From NCBI RefSeq assembly GCF_014764505.1, contig NZ_JACXWX010000001.1, positions 434,001-498,000 on the forward strand: a stretch of DNA of 64,000 bases. Direction: 5' to 3'. The notes beneath the pieces are model-generated. The model worked only from the letters and a program-made list of their open reading frames with translations, made no database searches and had not been told where the DNA came from. Position numbers and translations under genes: made by a program. The stretch is from Phormidium tenue FACHB-886 (GTDB lineage: Bacteria; Cyanobacteriota; Cyanobacteriia; Elainellales; Elainellaceae). Positions 29,996-39,832 of the stretch are shown piece by piece; position 1 is the stretch's first letter, and each line of letters begins with the position of its first letter.

Positions 29996-30688
29996 GTGCA
30001 AATCCATAGTTTCCCAGAATGCAGTCACGATCTAGTCACTGCTTCCAACCATTACAACGACCATGAGCTGCTGACGCTTTTTCAGCGCCATCCTGATTCC
30101 GGAAAATATTTCACAGCGATCTTCTGCCGCTACAGTCCGCTTGTCTACTCATTAACTCGGCACTCAGTCCGATCGCCTGTGCAGGCTGACTATTTATTTG
30201 CCGTGATATGGCGGCACATCTATCACGAGCTGGGCGGGCTGGATCTGCATGAGCGTCCCTCGGCAGACGGCAAACCCTTCACTCTTCAAAATTGGCTGAT
30301 TCAGACTACAGCAACCTGCATCAACCGGATGGAACTGCCGCCTGTTGAGTCGATTCACTATTCGCTGGCAGAAGCTTCGCCACCGCTGTGGTGCTACGTT
30401 GAGCAGGCGCTCGATCGCCTTCCGCCAATTCAGCGCTTAATGATCTTAATGGCACAAACCTTCCACTGGAGTGAAACTCGCATTTCTGCCTATCTACAAG
30501 CCGAAGGAGAAATTGTGTCTGTTGCCGAAATAAAGCAACGCTTGGAAGAAGCTTATCAAGCGCTAGAAGCCGCCCTGCCAGAAGATATTGCCGAAATTTA
30601 TTTAGGACGAATTCGCCAAACGCCAGAGCCCGAAGATGACTACAGCGACATCTTCAGCCTCGATCCCTTCCAGCCTATATACGAATAG
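29996..30688 (+). CDS. Divergent ECF-like sigma-70 family protein
   Basis: About 230 residues. The first half (HELLTLFQRHPDSGKYFTAI, then RYSPLVYSLTRHSVRSPVQA and DYLFAVIWRHIYHEL) has the pattern of sigma region 2, with LQNWLIQTTATCIN as its last helix. The second half (VEQALDRLPPIQRLMILMAQ, then a helix pair and EIKQRLEEAYQALEAAL) looks like region 4, with an expanded turn in the DNA-binding part. It may be a weak or specialised sigma factor or a derived regulator. The frame opens at a TTG (29975); the GTG at 29996 (MQIHSFPECSHDL) is chosen, without strong Shine-Dalgarno support. No anti-sigma gene is adjacent. Confidence 0.6.
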   Translation: MQIHSFPECSHDLVTASNHYNDHELLTLFQRHPDSGKYFTAIFCRYSPLVYSLTRHSVRSPVQADYLFAVIWRHIYHELGGLDLHERPSADGKPFTLQNWLIQTTATCINRMELPPVESIHYSLAEASPPLWCYVEQALDRLPPIQRLMILMAQTFHWSETRISAYLQAEGEIVSVAEIKQRLEEAYQALEAALPEDIAEIYLGRIRQTPEPEDDYSDIFSLDPFQPIYE

Positions 30689-30706
30689 CGCTGAGCGGAG
30701 ACAAAA

Positions 30707-30737
30707 GCGACTCAGCCTAAAAAGGTGGCTGAGTCGC
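30707..30737 (-). terminator. Intrinsic terminator inside the 3' end of the next gene
   Basis: GCGACTCAGCC (30707-30717) pairs with GGCTGAGTCGC (30727-30737). On the minus strand the stem is followed by TTTT (30706-30703). The hairpin covers the last codons and stop of the minus-strand gene at 30712, and also sits 19 bp after the sigma-like gene, so it can end both. Confidence 0.75.
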
Positions 30738-31128
30738 CCTGTTCCATGCGAGTTTTAGATTCCTTCTCAAACCAGCTTACGACTTGCGGAACGGTTAAAT
30801 CTTCGATCGCTCCGCCAGCTTCTGTAGCAATTTGCTGCAAAGGCTTGAGTGAAGAGATCACCATTTGGGTAAAAAATTGCTTGAACTGCTCATCCGATCG
30901 GGTATCTGTACTTAGCGTCGGATCGGCGGCAACCCAATTGGCAATTTGCTGCGGCTCCAGATTTGTAATCGCCACCCCATACTGTTGAGCAATCTGCTTT
31001 AGCGATCGCAATGAGTATAGCGCCACTCTTGCCGAAAACTTTTCTCGCGCTGTCATCAGCGCACCATCGACTTTTGCAACCTCTTCAAAGGTGAGAAATT
31101 GATCAGGAGACTGAGATACGTCAGACAT
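30712..31128 (-). CDS. Small conserved-looking protein, unknown function
   Basis: 138 residues, no signal or membrane segment. It appears to consist of two related helical halves: MTAREKFSARVALYSLRSLKQIAQQ with QQIANWVA, then FFTQMVISSLKPLQQIATEA with PQVVSWFE, each ending in a short W-containing helix. This suggests an internal duplication of about 55 residues. I do not recognise the family. ATG start. Its stop lies inside a terminator hairpin. Confidence 0.7.
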   Translation of the reverse strand: MSDVSQSPDQFLTFEEVAKVDGALMTAREKFSARVALYSLRSLKQIAQQYGVAITNLEPQQIANWVAADPTLSTDTRSDEQFKQFFTQMVISSLKPLQQIATEAGGAIEDLTVPQVVSWFEKESKTRMEQGDSATFLG

Positions 31129-31269
31129 ATTTCTTGGGTTTTACCGTTTCGGGGCTGTCGTTGTTATTCACACGATCGCTTATAGCGCTTTACGTTAAAA
31201 ATCTACAACAATCCGATGGCAGAGCTGGCAGCAGTGTAGTTAGCTATTTAAGCACTCAAGGGTTCCTGC

Positions 31270-32082
31270 ATGAATCGCCAACTCTCGCTAAGCTTGCTTA
31301 TTGCCCTCTCTGTCTCGGCTTGCACCAGCGCGCCCGCAGACCGTTCTAGCGTTACATCCAATTCGCCAGCGGCTGAACATGCTTCCGCCCAACCCGTACC
31401 TGCCCAATCTCCACAGCGATCGCCAGAGCAAAACTTACCCGAGCAAAACTCGCCAGAACAGCCCTCAGCGCAGCAGCCACCTGCACCCACCACTCCTGCC
31501 GAAAAACTGCAAGCGCTAAACGCGATCGCCACTCAAGCAGAAAAATGCGTCACGGTGATTGATGACCCCAACCCACCCAGTAATGTGCGATCGGTTCCGG
31601 TCGTGCAGGCTGGCAATATTGTCGGCAAGCTGCATAACTTCAGCGTGGTGGAAGTGGTGGACCACCAGAACGATTGGCTAAAAGTTCGTAGCCCTATCCA
31701 AGGCTGGGTGTCGCTCAATTTGACTCGCGCAACCTGCGGGACCGGATTTCAACCCGTCCTCAAACGAATCAATGCGCTGAGCGATCAGGCGTTGGCAGGC
31801 GATCGATCTGCTACCGATCTGCTGGTGCGCTATTCCTTTCAAAGCGCAGACGGGGCAGCAGCAGAGACGGCTTTTAGCAAGCTGGGGCAATTGGCGCAAC
31901 AGCAGCCTGAGCGCCTCATTGCCGTATTAAACGTGCAGCCTGAAGCCGGACGCACCAAGCTGCTAGAAAGCTTGAACTTACTTAGCCTCACCCCTGAAGG
32001 ACGGCGAGCATTTGAGGCTGCATTGGCGCAGAGAAGCGATACGCCGACTGCAAAAACTTGGCGGTTGGTGAAGCAGTTATAG
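31270..32082 (+). CDS. Lipoprotein with SH3-type domain
   Basis: 270 residues. A lipobox LSVSAC places the lipidated Cys at residue 18, so the protein should be anchored in the envelope. Residues 20-75 are a Pro/Gln/Ser/Glu linker with repeated PEQ-type units; about 90-155 form a bacterial SH3-like domain (SNVRSVPVVQAGNIVGKL, VVEVVDHQNDWLKVRSPIQG, WVSLNLT), often a cell-wall-binding fold. The remaining helical part (155-270) has no known match to me. Monocistronic, convergent with sufR. Confidence 0.8.
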   Translation: MNRQLSLSLLIALSVSACTSAPADRSSVTSNSPAAEHASAQPVPAQSPQRSPEQNLPEQNSPEQPSAQQPPAPTTPAEKLQALNAIATQAEKCVTVIDDPNPPSNVRSVPVVQAGNIVGKLHNFSVVEVVDHQNDWLKVRSPIQGWVSLNLTRATCGTGFQPVLKRINALSDQALAGDRSATDLLVRYSFQSADGAAAETAFSKLGQLAQQQPERLIAVLNVQPEAGRTKLLESLNLLSLTPEGRRAFEAALAQRSDTPTAKTWRLVKQL

Positions 32083-32102
32083 GGATAGTTAGGGATAGTT
32101 AA

Positions 32103-32128
32103 AGGGAGATGTTAAATCAGCTCTCCCT
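32103..32128 (-). terminator. Hairpin between SH3 lipoprotein gene and sufR
   Basis: AGGGAGA (32103-32109) pairs with TCTCCCT (32122-32128), loop 12, in the convergent gap; TTTAAC follows on the minus strand. Weak intrinsic-terminator candidate for sufR. Confidence 0.4.
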
Positions 32129-32171
32129 AAAAGCTATTTCCTTAAAGAAAGGAGAGTGCCGCCTGACGACC

Positions 32172-32831
32172 TCACGCCTTCTCCTGCACCAAATATCCAC
32201 ACTGATGCTCTCCGCCTACCATCCAGTGCGTACGCTCAACCGAGCAGCCCTCTAAGGCGATCGCAAACATTTCCAGCTCATGCCCACAGATCGAAGGAAA
32301 TGACTCGGCGATATGGGAAATGGCGCAATGGTACTCGGTGATAATATAGCGGGCTTTATCCGAAGGCTTTGACGGTTCTACGTCCACAATATGCCACTCT
32401 GCCATGTAGCCTTCCGCTTTCCGGAGGGCTACTAAGTTTGTGACCCGCTCCTGCAAACTGCCTTTGCCTACACGGTCACGGTACTCCAGTGCTTTCCGCT
32501 CCCACTGCTTGCGAAGGATATCGTTGAACTGCTTCTTGTCGATGTTGTCTGCTAACGTTCCTAGCAGGGTTACGGCGAATTCATCGTAGCGATCGGGAAA
32601 GCGATCGCGTCCGGCACGGCTCAGCTTATAAACAAAATTGGGGCGACCCATGCCTGCTTGGATTGCCTCATGTTCAACCAACCCTTCTTCTTGCAAGTCT
32701 TTGAGGTGACGACGGGTAGCTTGGGGACTAATCTCTAAACAGTCAGCCAGTTCCTGAGCAGTGGCATGCCCCTGCTTCAGGAGGTAGGTCAGGATATCTT
32801 TTTTAGTGGAAGGGTGCTGCGTGGTTGTCAT
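32172..32831 (-). CDS. sufR: SufR, Fe-S-sensing repressor of the suf operon
   Basis: 219-residue DeoR/ArsR-like winged-helix regulator. The N-terminal HTH (ILTYLLKQGHATAQELADCL, then ISPQATRRHLKDLQEEGLVE) binds DNA; the C-terminal half holds Cys at 169, 182, 196 and 211 (EYHCAISHIAESFPSICGHE, HQCGYL), of which several would ligate the [4Fe-4S] cluster that controls binding. In Synechocystis SufR represses sufBCDS and itself when its cluster is intact. It is divergent from ftrC-sufBCDS, with two CAAC-N6-GTTG-type operators between. Confidence 0.95.
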   Translation of the reverse strand: MTTTQHPSTKKDILTYLLKQGHATAQELADCLEISPQATRRHLKDLQEEGLVEHEAIQAGMGRPNFVYKLSRAGRDRFPDRYDEFAVTLLGTLADNIDKKQFNDILRKQWERKALEYRDRVGKGSLQERVTNLVALRKAEGYMAEWHIVDVEPSKPSDKARYIITEYHCAISHIAESFPSICGHELEMFAIALEGCSVERTHWMVGGEHQCGYLVQEKA

Positions 32832-32973
32832 TGAGGTTCCAACGAGATCTTCCAGCGACTAGGGCAACAGAGCTGCGTTTGGGATGAGCAGCCATTCGGC
32901 GATCGGCTCGAACTATTTTAATATTCCAGTGTTCAAGCAAAATAGTAGACTGAAAAAGCCAATTTGACTTAAA

Positions 32974-32987
32974 CAACCTTTTTGTTG
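32974..32987. promoter_or_regulatory. SufR operator, perfect CAAC-N6-GTTG
   Basis: CAAC at 32974-32977, six bases, GTTG at 32984-32987. This is the inverted repeat reported for SufR binding in Synechocystis. It lies 143 bp before sufR and 85 bp before ftrC. Confidence 0.8.
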
Positions 32988-33013
32988 CTGAAGTGCTTTA
33001 CAATGTACTTAGG

Positions 33014-33027
33014 CAATAATTAGGTTG
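33014..33027. promoter_or_regulatory. Second SufR operator, imperfect CAAT-N6-GTTG
   Basis: CAAT at 33014-33017, six bases, GTTG at 33024-33027, 40 bp centre to centre from the perfect site, that is about four helical turns. The perfect-plus-imperfect pair is like the arrangement known between sufR and sufB in Synechocystis. It is 45 bp from the ftrC start. Confidence 0.65.
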
Positions 33028-33071
33028 TTTTAATTATAAAACGATTGGTCGTTCTGTCGCCTTTAAATGAG

Positions 33072-33434
33072 ATGAACACTACTTCAAATCCTACTCAAGC
33101 ATCGGACAAGCACTTAGAAGCCATGCGGCACTTCTCAGAGCAATACGCCAAACGCACCGGCACATACTTCTGTTCCGATCTCAGCGTCACGGCGGTTGTG
33201 ATCGAAGGTTTAGCAAAGCACAAAGATGACCTTGGCTCACCGCTCTGCCCCTGTCGCCACTACGAAGACAAGCAAGCCGAAGCTGAAGCTGCCTTTTGGA
33301 ATTGTCCTTGTGTGCCGATGCGCGAGCGCAAAGAGTGCCACTGCATGTTGTTCCTTACTCCCGATAACGACTTCGCGGGCGACAAGCAGGAGATTACCTT
33401 TGAAGAAATCCGCGCGACGACCAACCACGCCTAG
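33072..33434 (+). CDS. ftrC: Ferredoxin-thioredoxin reductase, catalytic chain
   Basis: [4Fe-4S] subunit that passes electrons from ferredoxin to thioredoxin disulfides, linking light to enzyme regulation. 120 residues. All seven conserved Cys are present: TYFC, LCPCRHY, NCPCVPM and ECHCMLF. The frame is open from a TTG at 33045, but the ATG at 33072 (MNTTSNPTQ) is the likely start. It lies between the SufR operators and sufB, 99 bp before sufB, so it is probably in the SufR regulon. The variable (alpha) chain gene is not in the window. Confidence 0.95.
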   Translation: MNTTSNPTQASDKHLEAMRHFSEQYAKRTGTYFCSDLSVTAVVIEGLAKHKDDLGSPLCPCRHYEDKQAEAEAAFWNCPCVPMRERKECHCMLFLTPDNDFAGDKQEITFEEIRATTNHA

Positions 33435-33532
33435 CTGAGTCATTTCTGATAAGCATAGAGGCGTTCTACTGGGTGAATGCCTCTCCCCACCCAAATCCCG
33501 ACTGAATCGATCTGTAGAGAACACCCCCTCCT

Positions 33533-34975
33533 ATGACAACCTCGGTTAAAACCCTCATCAACCAGCCTTACAAGTACGGATTCGTCACTGACATTGAATC
33601 CGATACGCTGCCGCCTGGGTTAAATGAAGATGTGATTCGTCTCATCTCTGCCAAGAAGAACGAGCCAGATTTTATGCTGGAGTTTCGCCTAAAGGCCTAT
33701 CGCCAGTGGCTCAAGATGGAAGAACCGAACTGGGCAGAGGTGGGCTACCCAGCGATCGACTATCAGGCGATCAGCTACTACTCTGCGCCGAAGCAGAAAG
33801 AAAAACTCAAGAGTCTGGAAGAGGTTGATCCGGCACTGCTGGAAACGTTTGACAAGCTGGGCATTTCGCTGGCAGAGCAAAAGCGGCTGGCGAATGTGAA
33901 TGTGGCAGTGGATGCGATCTTTGATAGTGTTTCAGTCGCCACGACCTTCCGCGAAAAGCTAGCCAAAGACGGCGTCATCTTCTGCTCGATCTCAGAAGCG
34001 CTACAGGACTATCCCGACTTAGTACGGAAGTATATAGGCAGCGTTGTTCCTGTGGGCGACAACTACTTCGCAGCCCTCAATTCTGCTGTATTCACCGATG
34101 GCTCCTTCGTCTACATCCCGAAGAACACCCGCTGTCCAATGGAGCTTTCAACCTATTTCCGGATCAACACCAGCGACACGGGTCAGTTTGAACGGACATT
34201 GATCGTTGCCGAAGAAGGTAGCTCAGTCACTTACCTAGAAGGCTGCACCGCACCCATGTTTGACACCAATCAGCTTCATGCTGCCGTGGTGGAACTGGTT
34301 GCGCTAGACAACGCCGAAATCAAATATTCCACGGTGCAAAACTGGTACGCTGGAGACCCAGAGGGCAAAGGCGGCATCTACAACTTCGTCACCAAGCGCG
34401 GCTTGTGTCAGGGTGTGAATTCCAAGATCTCCTGGACGCAGGTGGAGACGGGTTCTGCCATTACCTGGAAGTATCCAAGCTGTGTGCTAGTAGGCGACAA
34501 CTCAGTGGGTGAGTTTTACTCGGTAGCGTTGACCAACAACCGCCAGCAAGCCGACACTGGCACCAAAATGGTGCACGTGGGCAAAAACACCCGCAGCACC
34601 ATCATTTCCAAGGGCATCTCGGCAGGCAAGTCTGAAAACAGCTATCGCGGACTGGTGAAGATCGGCTCCAAAGCCGATGGCGCTCGCAACTACTCGCAGT
34701 GCGACTCAATGCTGATTGGCGACACCGCAGGCGCAAATACCTTCCCTTATATCCAGGTGCAGAACAACACTGCAAAAGTAGAACACGAAGCTTCGACTTC
34801 TAAGATTGGCGAAGACCAGCTTTTCTACTTCGCGCAGCGCGGCATTTCTACAGAAGACGCGATCTCAATGATGATTAGCGGCTTCTGCAAAGATGTGTTT
34901 AATCAACTGCCGATGGAGTTTGCAGTGGAAGCCGATCGTCTACTCAGCCTCAAGCTAGAGGGTAGCGTGGGCTAA
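33533..34975 (+). CDS. sufB: Fe-S cluster assembly protein SufB
   Basis: Scaffold of the SUF system, assembling Fe-S clusters with SufC and SufD. 480 residues, standard. Conserved features: [32 protein letters not shown], the right-handed beta-helix core, and C-terminal [20 protein letters not shown] with the His/Glu near the SufD interface. First suf structural gene; 65 bp (or 74 bp to the chosen start) before sufC. Confidence 0.98.
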   Translation: MTTSVKTLINQPYKYGFVTDIESDTLPPGLNEDVIRLISAKKNEPDFMLEFRLKAYRQWLKMEEPNWAEVGYPAIDYQAISYYSAPKQKEKLKSLEEVDPALLETFDKLGISLAEQKRLANVNVAVDAIFDSVSVATTFREKLAKDGVIFCSISEALQDYPDLVRKYIGSVVPVGDNYFAALNSAVFTDGSFVYIPKNTRCPMELSTYFRINTSDTGQFERTLIVAEEGSSVTYLEGCTAPMFDTNQLHAAVVELVALDNAEIKYSTVQNWYAGDPEGKGGIYNFVTKRGLCQGVNSKISWTQVETGSAITWKYPSCVLVGDNSVGEFYSVALTNNRQQADTGTKMVHVGKNTRSTIISKGISAGKSENSYRGLVKIGSKADGARNYSQCDSMLIGDTAGANTFPYIQVQNNTAKVEHEASTSKIGEDQLFYFAQRGISTEDAISMMISGFCKDVFNQLPMEFAVEADRLLSLKLEGSVG

Positions 34976-35049
34976 GACAAACTTGGGCTAGACGAACTAT
35001 TGCCTGTAATTTGATGCACGATCGTGCTGCAGTGAGTTAGGTGTCTTTC

Positions 35050-35838
35050 ATGATTCTTGAACAGAGCGAAACAATTTTATCGGTCAGCAATTTGACCGCC
35101 AATGTAGAGGAAACGCCGATTCTCCGAGGAATTAACCTAGAGGTTAAGGCGGGTGAAATCCACGCGATCATGGGCCCGAATGGTTCCGGCAAAAGTACTT
35201 TCTCGAAAGTGCTGGCGGGGCATCCTGCCTATGAGGTGACAGGTGGCGAAGTTACTTTTCGCAGCGAGAACTTGCTAGAGCTAGATCCAGAAGAGCGGGC
35301 GCGATCGGGTATCTTTTTGGCGTTCCAATACCCGCTAGAGATTCCGGGCGTCAGCAATATCGATTTCCTTCGGGTTGCCTACAACGCCAAGCGCAAACAC
35401 GAAGGCTTAGAAGAATTGGATGCTTTCGATTTTGATGAGCTGATTCAAGAGAAGCTGAGCGTGGTCAAGATGGATGCCAGCTTTTTGAGCCGCAGCGTCA
35501 ATGAAGGCTTTTCGGGCGGCGAGAAGAAGCGGAATGAAATTCTACAGATGGCACTGCTAGCACCGAAGCTGGCAATTCTAGACGAAACAGATTCCGGGCT
35601 AGATATCGATGCGCTGAAGATCGTCGCTAACGGGGTCAACCAGCTGGCAACGCCCGAAAATGCAACGCTTGTCATTACGCACTATCAGCGCCTCCTCAAC
35701 TACATCACGCCTGACTATGTGCATGTCATGGCAAATGGACGGATTATTCGCACAGGCGGCAAAGAGCTGGCGCTGGCGCTAGAAGAGCGGGGCTATGACT
35801 GGGTGATCGAAGAAGCAGCGACGGGGGTGGCTTCATGA
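35050..35838 (+). CDS. sufC: Fe-S cluster assembly ATPase SufC
   Basis: ABC-type soluble ATPase of the SufBCD scaffold. Walker [10 protein letters not shown], signature [14 protein letters not shown], Walker [17 protein letters not shown] at 35041 is in frame, but it overlaps an AGGTG Shine-Dalgarno for the ATG at 35050, which is chosen (262 residues). Its stop overlaps the sufD start by four bases (ATGA), giving translational coupling. Confidence 0.97.
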   Translation: MILEQSETILSVSNLTANVEETPILRGINLEVKAGEIHAIMGPNGSGKSTFSKVLAGHPAYEVTGGEVTFRSENLLELDPEERARSGIFLAFQYPLEIPGVSNIDFLRVAYNAKRKHEGLEELDAFDFDELIQEKLSVVKMDASFLSRSVNEGFSGGEKKRNEILQMALLAPKLAILDETDSGLDIDALKIVANGVNQLATPENATLVITHYQRLLNYITPDYVHVMANGRIIRTGGKELALALEERGYDWVIEEAATGVAS

Positions 35839-37175
35839 CCTCAACGACCGATACTCCAGCGCTAAGCACGGCGGCTGAAAAGCGATCGGCTTACCTGGCA
35901 GGCTTGCTGAATTTGGCAAAACGATCGCAGACTGATTCCACCTGGCTACGTCAGCTCCGCGACCATGCGGCAGTCCGGGTACAGGAGCAAAGCTTTCCCA
36001 CCACCCGTGATGAGGCGTGGCGGTTTACAGATTTATCTGAGCTGCTGCAATTCCAGCTATCTGGCATTACAGAGCCCGCTGTTGAGCTGAGCTTGGAGGA
36101 GATCGAGCCGTTCATTTTGCCAGAAGCCGCACAGAGCCGTCTGGTCTTTGTCAACGGGATCTATGCGCCCCAGCTCTCCCGGCTGGAAGGGCTCTCCAAT
36201 TTGGTGGTGGGCAACCTCAAAACTTTGGCAGCGCAAGAAGACCTGCGCCACCGTCTGCAGCCCTATCTGGGCAGGCAAGCTGGGGCAGAAGAAGTATTTA
36301 CCGCCCTCAACACCGCAGGCTTATCGGATGCTGCCGTGGTTTGGGTGCCGCGCAATCGGGAGATCGCGCCACCGCTGCATCTGCTGTTTGTAGCAACGGC
36401 TAGTCAAACGCCGACTTTCGCCCAGCCGCGAGCATTAGTGATAGCCGATACGAGTAGTTCGGTGACACTGGTAGAGGAGTATGTGACGATCGATGAGGGA
36501 GCCTACTTCAACAACGCTGTGACTGAAATCTGGGTCGCCGATAATGCTCAGGTGAACCACACGCGAGTCCAGCGGGAGGGGCAAGCCGTCTTTCATATTG
36601 GTAAAACAGCCGTTTCTCAGGCTCGGAGTTCGCGCTACACCTGTAATGCAATCAGCTTGGGTGCAAAGCTCTCGCGGCATCACCTGGAGATTTACCAAAC
36701 CGGAGAGCAAACCGAAACTACGCTGAACGGCTTAACGATGCTTAGCGGCGAGCAGATCGGAGATTTGCACAGCGCGATCGCCCTCAGCCAGCCCTATGGC
36801 GTCACTCGGCAGCTCCACAAATGCATCGTAGACGACAGGGCGCACAGCATCTTCAACGGCAAAGTTTTTGTGCCTCAAAAAGCCCAGCTCACAGATGCCG
36901 GGCAGCTTAACCGCAATCTACTGCTGTCGTCCAAAGCTAGAGTTGACACCAAGCCTCAGCTAGAGATCGTGGCAGATAACGTCAAATGTAGTCACGGGGC
37001 AACGGTGGGGCAGCTCGAAGAAGACGAAGTATTCTACCTGCAAAGCCGGGGTATTGATGCAGCGAGCGCTCGGACGCTGCTGGTCTATGCCTTCGCCTAT
37101 GAGGTGATCGAGCAGGTGGCGATCGACTCGCTCAAAGAAAGCCTCTCTCAGTTTGTTTCAGCCCAGGCTCACTGA
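35835..37175 (+). CDS. sufD: Fe-S cluster assembly protein SufD
   Basis: Beta-helix partner of SufB in the scaffold, needed for iron entry. 446 residues. [11 protein letters not shown] near residue 60 and the C-terminal [25 protein letters not shown], with the Cys-Ser-His segment conserved in SufD, identify it. Starts in the ATGA overlap with sufC. Confidence 0.97.
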   Translation: MTSTTDTPALSTAAEKRSAYLAGLLNLAKRSQTDSTWLRQLRDHAAVRVQEQSFPTTRDEAWRFTDLSELLQFQLSGITEPAVELSLEEIEPFILPEAAQSRLVFVNGIYAPQLSRLEGLSNLVVGNLKTLAAQEDLRHRLQPYLGRQAGAEEVFTALNTAGLSDAAVVWVPRNREIAPPLHLLFVATASQTPTFAQPRALVIADTSSSVTLVEEYVTIDEGAYFNNAVTEIWVADNAQVNHTRVQREGQAVFHIGKTAVSQARSSRYTCNAISLGAKLSRHHLEIYQTGEQTETTLNGLTMLSGEQIGDLHSAIALSQPYGVTRQLHKCIVDDRAHSIFNGKVFVPQKAQLTDAGQLNRNLLLSSKARVDTKPQLEIVADNVKCSHGATVGQLEEDEVFYLQSRGIDAASARTLLVYAFAYEVIEQVAIDSLKESLSQFVSAQAH

Positions 37176-37247
37176 CCCTCTAAATACTGCACCCGATACT
37201 GCACGGAGCAAAGAAGCTCCATAGCCAACCTACTCACCCTCCCTCCT

Positions 37248-38507
37248 ATGACTGTCACCCAGGAACGCACACTCGCCGCCAGAACCCGCGCTGACTTCCC
37301 GATTCTGCACCAGGAAATTCACGGGAAGCCCCTGATCTACTTTGACAATGCGGCATCTTCGCAGAAGCCTTTGGCGGTACTGGAGGCAATGCAGTACTAC
37401 TACACGCACAACCATGCGAACGTGCATCGGGGTGTGCATACCCTCAGTTCGCGGGCCACAGATGCCTATGAAGGGGCACGAGATAAGGTGGCTGCTTTTG
37501 TGAAGGCGGCACACCGGGAAGAGATTATCTTTACCCGGAACGCCAGTGAAGCAATTAACCTAGTGGCGAATGCCTGGGGCAGTACGCTGTCGCAGGGCGA
37601 TGAGGTGATTCTGTCGGTGATGGAACACCACAGTAACCTGATTCCCTGGCAGCTAATGGCGCAGCGCACTGGGGCAGTTCTGAAGTTTGTGCAGCTCACC
37701 GAGACGCAGGAGTTTGACCTAGAGCATTACAAATCGCTGCTGTCGGATAAGACGAAGCTAGTGGCGGTTGTGCATGTTTCCAACACGCTTGGCTGCATTA
37801 ATCCGGTTGAAGAGATTACTCGACTGGCGCACCAGCAAGGTGCAAAAGTGCTGATCGACGCTTGCCAGAGTGTGCCGCACATGCCGGTAGATGTGCAGAA
37901 GATCGACTGCGATTGGTTAGTGGCATCGGGTCACAAGATGTGTGCTCCTACTGGAATTGGGTTTCTCTACGGCAAACTGGAAGTTTTGCGGGCGATGCCG
38001 CCTTTCTTAGGTGGAGGTGAGATGATTGCCGATGTGTTTTTGGATCACTCCACCTATGCCGATGTGCCGCATAAGTTTGAAGCCGGAACGCCTGCAATTG
38101 CAGAGGCGGTCGCGCTGGGAGCGGCGGTCGATTACCTGACGCAGCTTGGCATGGATGCGATCCACGCTTACGAGCAGGAGTTGACCCTGCACCTGTTTCA
38201 GCAGCTCCGGCAGATTTCAGAAGTGACACTCTATGGACCGCTGCCTAATGCAGAGGCTAGCAATCGAGCAGGGCTAGCGGCTTTCACAACTGGCTCTGTT
38301 CATCCTCATGATTTGTCTACTCTGCTAGATCAGTCGGGTATTGCCGTTCGGGCAGGACACCACTGCACTCAGCCTCTACACCGGATTCTCAAAGCTCAAT
38401 CGACTGCCAGAGCCAGCGTCTATTTTTACAACACGCACGAAGAGGTAGATGCCTTCATTGCAGCGCTCAAAGAGTCGATCGAGTTCTTTGGCGGCATTTT
38501 TGGCTAA
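37248..38507 (+). CDS. sufS: Cysteine desulfurase SufS
   Basis: PLP enzyme supplying sulfur as a persulfide to the SUF scaffold. 419 residues, group II. PLP Lys is in [18 protein letters not shown]; the active-site Cys is in [22 protein letters not shown] is the usual N-terminal mark. 72 bp after sufD. No sufE or SufU gene is adjacent. Last gene of the ftrC-sufBCDS transcript. Confidence 0.97.
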   Translation: MTVTQERTLAARTRADFPILHQEIHGKPLIYFDNAASSQKPLAVLEAMQYYYTHNHANVHRGVHTLSSRATDAYEGARDKVAAFVKAAHREEIIFTRNASEAINLVANAWGSTLSQGDEVILSVMEHHSNLIPWQLMAQRTGAVLKFVQLTETQEFDLEHYKSLLSDKTKLVAVVHVSNTLGCINPVEEITRLAHQQGAKVLIDACQSVPHMPVDVQKIDCDWLVASGHKMCAPTGIGFLYGKLEVLRAMPPFLGGGEMIADVFLDHSTYADVPHKFEAGTPAIAEAVALGAAVDYLTQLGMDAIHAYEQELTLHLFQQLRQISEVTLYGPLPNAEASNRAGLAAFTTGSVHPHDLSTLLDQSGIAVRAGHHCTQPLHRILKAQSTARASVYFYNTHEEVDAFIAALKESIEFFGGIFG

Positions 38508-38630
38508 GAAGTAGAGCAACAAAGGCTACCTTTTCCTCTCAAACTCCAGATTGATTACAATGCCGCTCCGATCTGCCAAGCTACAGACTAGCTAGATTCA
38601 CTTTTAGGAACAGGCGGAGCGGCGGGCATC

Positions 38631-39107
38631 ATGATTAGACCCTGGATGATAATTGGTGGTGTGACATTTGTGCTGGCAATGGCGATCGGCAGCATCGTCA
38701 CGCCCAAGGGGGTTCAGTGGTTTAGGCGGCTGCGACGACCCGCATGGCTAACGTTTGAGAAAGCCATCCCAGTTATCTGGACGATCGTCTTTACCTGCGG
38801 TGCATGGTCAGCTACGTTAGTTTGGCAGCAAGACCCGGGTAGCTCTAGAACCTGGCTGCTGATGGCGTTTTACTTACTGCTGGAGCTGGTGACGCTGTCT
38901 TATAACCCAGCCATGCTGCTGACTCGGCATCTCAGGGTAGGAACGGCGATCGGCGGTACGGGGGCAGTCTTGGGCTTGGTGCTAGCGATTTTAGTTAGCC
39001 AAGTATCTGGTACTGCCGCGCTGTTGCTGCTGCCTTATCTAATTTGGGCTCCGATTGGCACTTACACAACCTGGGAGATGGCTCGGCTCAATCCACAAGA
39101 TGCTTGA
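38631..39107 (+). CDS. TspO/MBR family membrane protein
   Basis: 158 residues, five membrane segments. QWFRRLRRPAWLTFEKAIPV and IWTIVF match the conserved first loop and second helix of TspO (translocator protein), and the C-terminal LLLPYLIWAPIGTYTTWEMA is its fifth helix. TspO proteins bind porphyrins and are tied to tetrapyrrole and stress control in bacteria. Some residues of the family Trp/Pro-rich loop are changed, so it is a divergent member. Monocistronic, 123 bp after sufS. Confidence 0.75.
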   Translation: MIRPWMIIGGVTFVLAMAIGSIVTPKGVQWFRRLRRPAWLTFEKAIPVIWTIVFTCGAWSATLVWQQDPGSSRTWLLMAFYLLLELVTLSYNPAMLLTRHLRVGTAIGGTGAVLGLVLAILVSQVSGTAALLLLPYLIWAPIGTYTTWEMARLNPQDA

Positions 39108-39258
39108 GCGATCGCTACTCATAAACTTTGATTGAAATCTAAATTTCAGGTTTAGAATTTCGCTCAACCCTACACAGAAGCGCCGCAGCACTTTATAACT
39201 TTATTCAGGCTAACCTTGATTTAGCCTCTTTTGTTGCCCGCTAGTCTAGGAGAATCGC

Positions 39259-39711
39259 ATGACATTTTTGGGTCTGTTCTCGCATCGGCGATCGCTCGCC
39301 CTTCCTACTCTTGTTTGTCTCGGTTTCCTAGTGACAAGCTGCACAGATAACAAAGTTTCACAGTGTAATAGGCTCATTAAAGTCGCCAACGAAGCCGTTT
39401 CCTCAGTGCAGACGGTTACACAGAACGCCAGCCCCGACAACGTAGAAGCAATGACCAAGATTGCTGATGCTGCCGACAAAGCCAAGGCAGACATGCAGGG
39501 GCTTCAGATTGGGGACGAGAGACTGAAAGCCTTTCAGACGCGCTTTGTTAGCATGTATACCGATACCAGCAAGGCCACTCGCGATCTAGTAGCTGCTGCT
39601 GGAGCCAAAGACGCTACCGCTGCCCAGACCGCCTTTGACGCGCTTAAAACTGCTACAGATCAAGAAGCACCGCTGGTGAGCGAGGTGAATACTTACTGCA
39701 CCACTAACTAG
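39259..39711 (+). CDS. Small lipoprotein, unknown function
   Basis: 150 residues. The lipobox FLVTSC puts the lipidated Cys near residue 28, after a basic N-terminus (SHRR) and hydrophobic core. The mature part is helical and Ala/Thr/Asp-rich, with two Cys-containing ends (VSQCNRLIKVAN near the start, NTYCTTN at the end), which could pair. AGGAG lies seven bases before the ATG. A helical-bundle periplasmic lipoprotein; family not recognised. Confidence 0.75.
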   Translation: MTFLGLFSHRRSLALPTLVCLGFLVTSCTDNKVSQCNRLIKVANEAVSSVQTVTQNASPDNVEAMTKIADAADKAKADMQGLQIGDERLKAFQTRFVSMYTDTSKATRDLVAAAGAKDATAAQTAFDALKTATDQEAPLVSEVNTYCTTN

Positions 39712-39733
39712 CAGAGTGACGCAGTTTTTTAGC

Positions 39734-39784
39734 GCAGGCTTGCCATGCAGTAACCTTGCTATATGGCAGCCTGCCTGGGTTTTA
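39734..39784 (+). terminator. Hairpin after the small lipoprotein gene
   Basis: GCAGGC-T-TGCCAT (39734-39746) pairs with ATGGCA-GCCTGC (39773-39784), 12 bp with one bulged T and a 26-base loop; GGGTTTTAATTT follows a few bases later. Probable terminator. Confidence 0.5.
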
Positions 39785-39832
39785 ATTTGACTGCTTTAGC
39801 AAATCGCCAGTGCACCAATAGGCGACAAGCGC

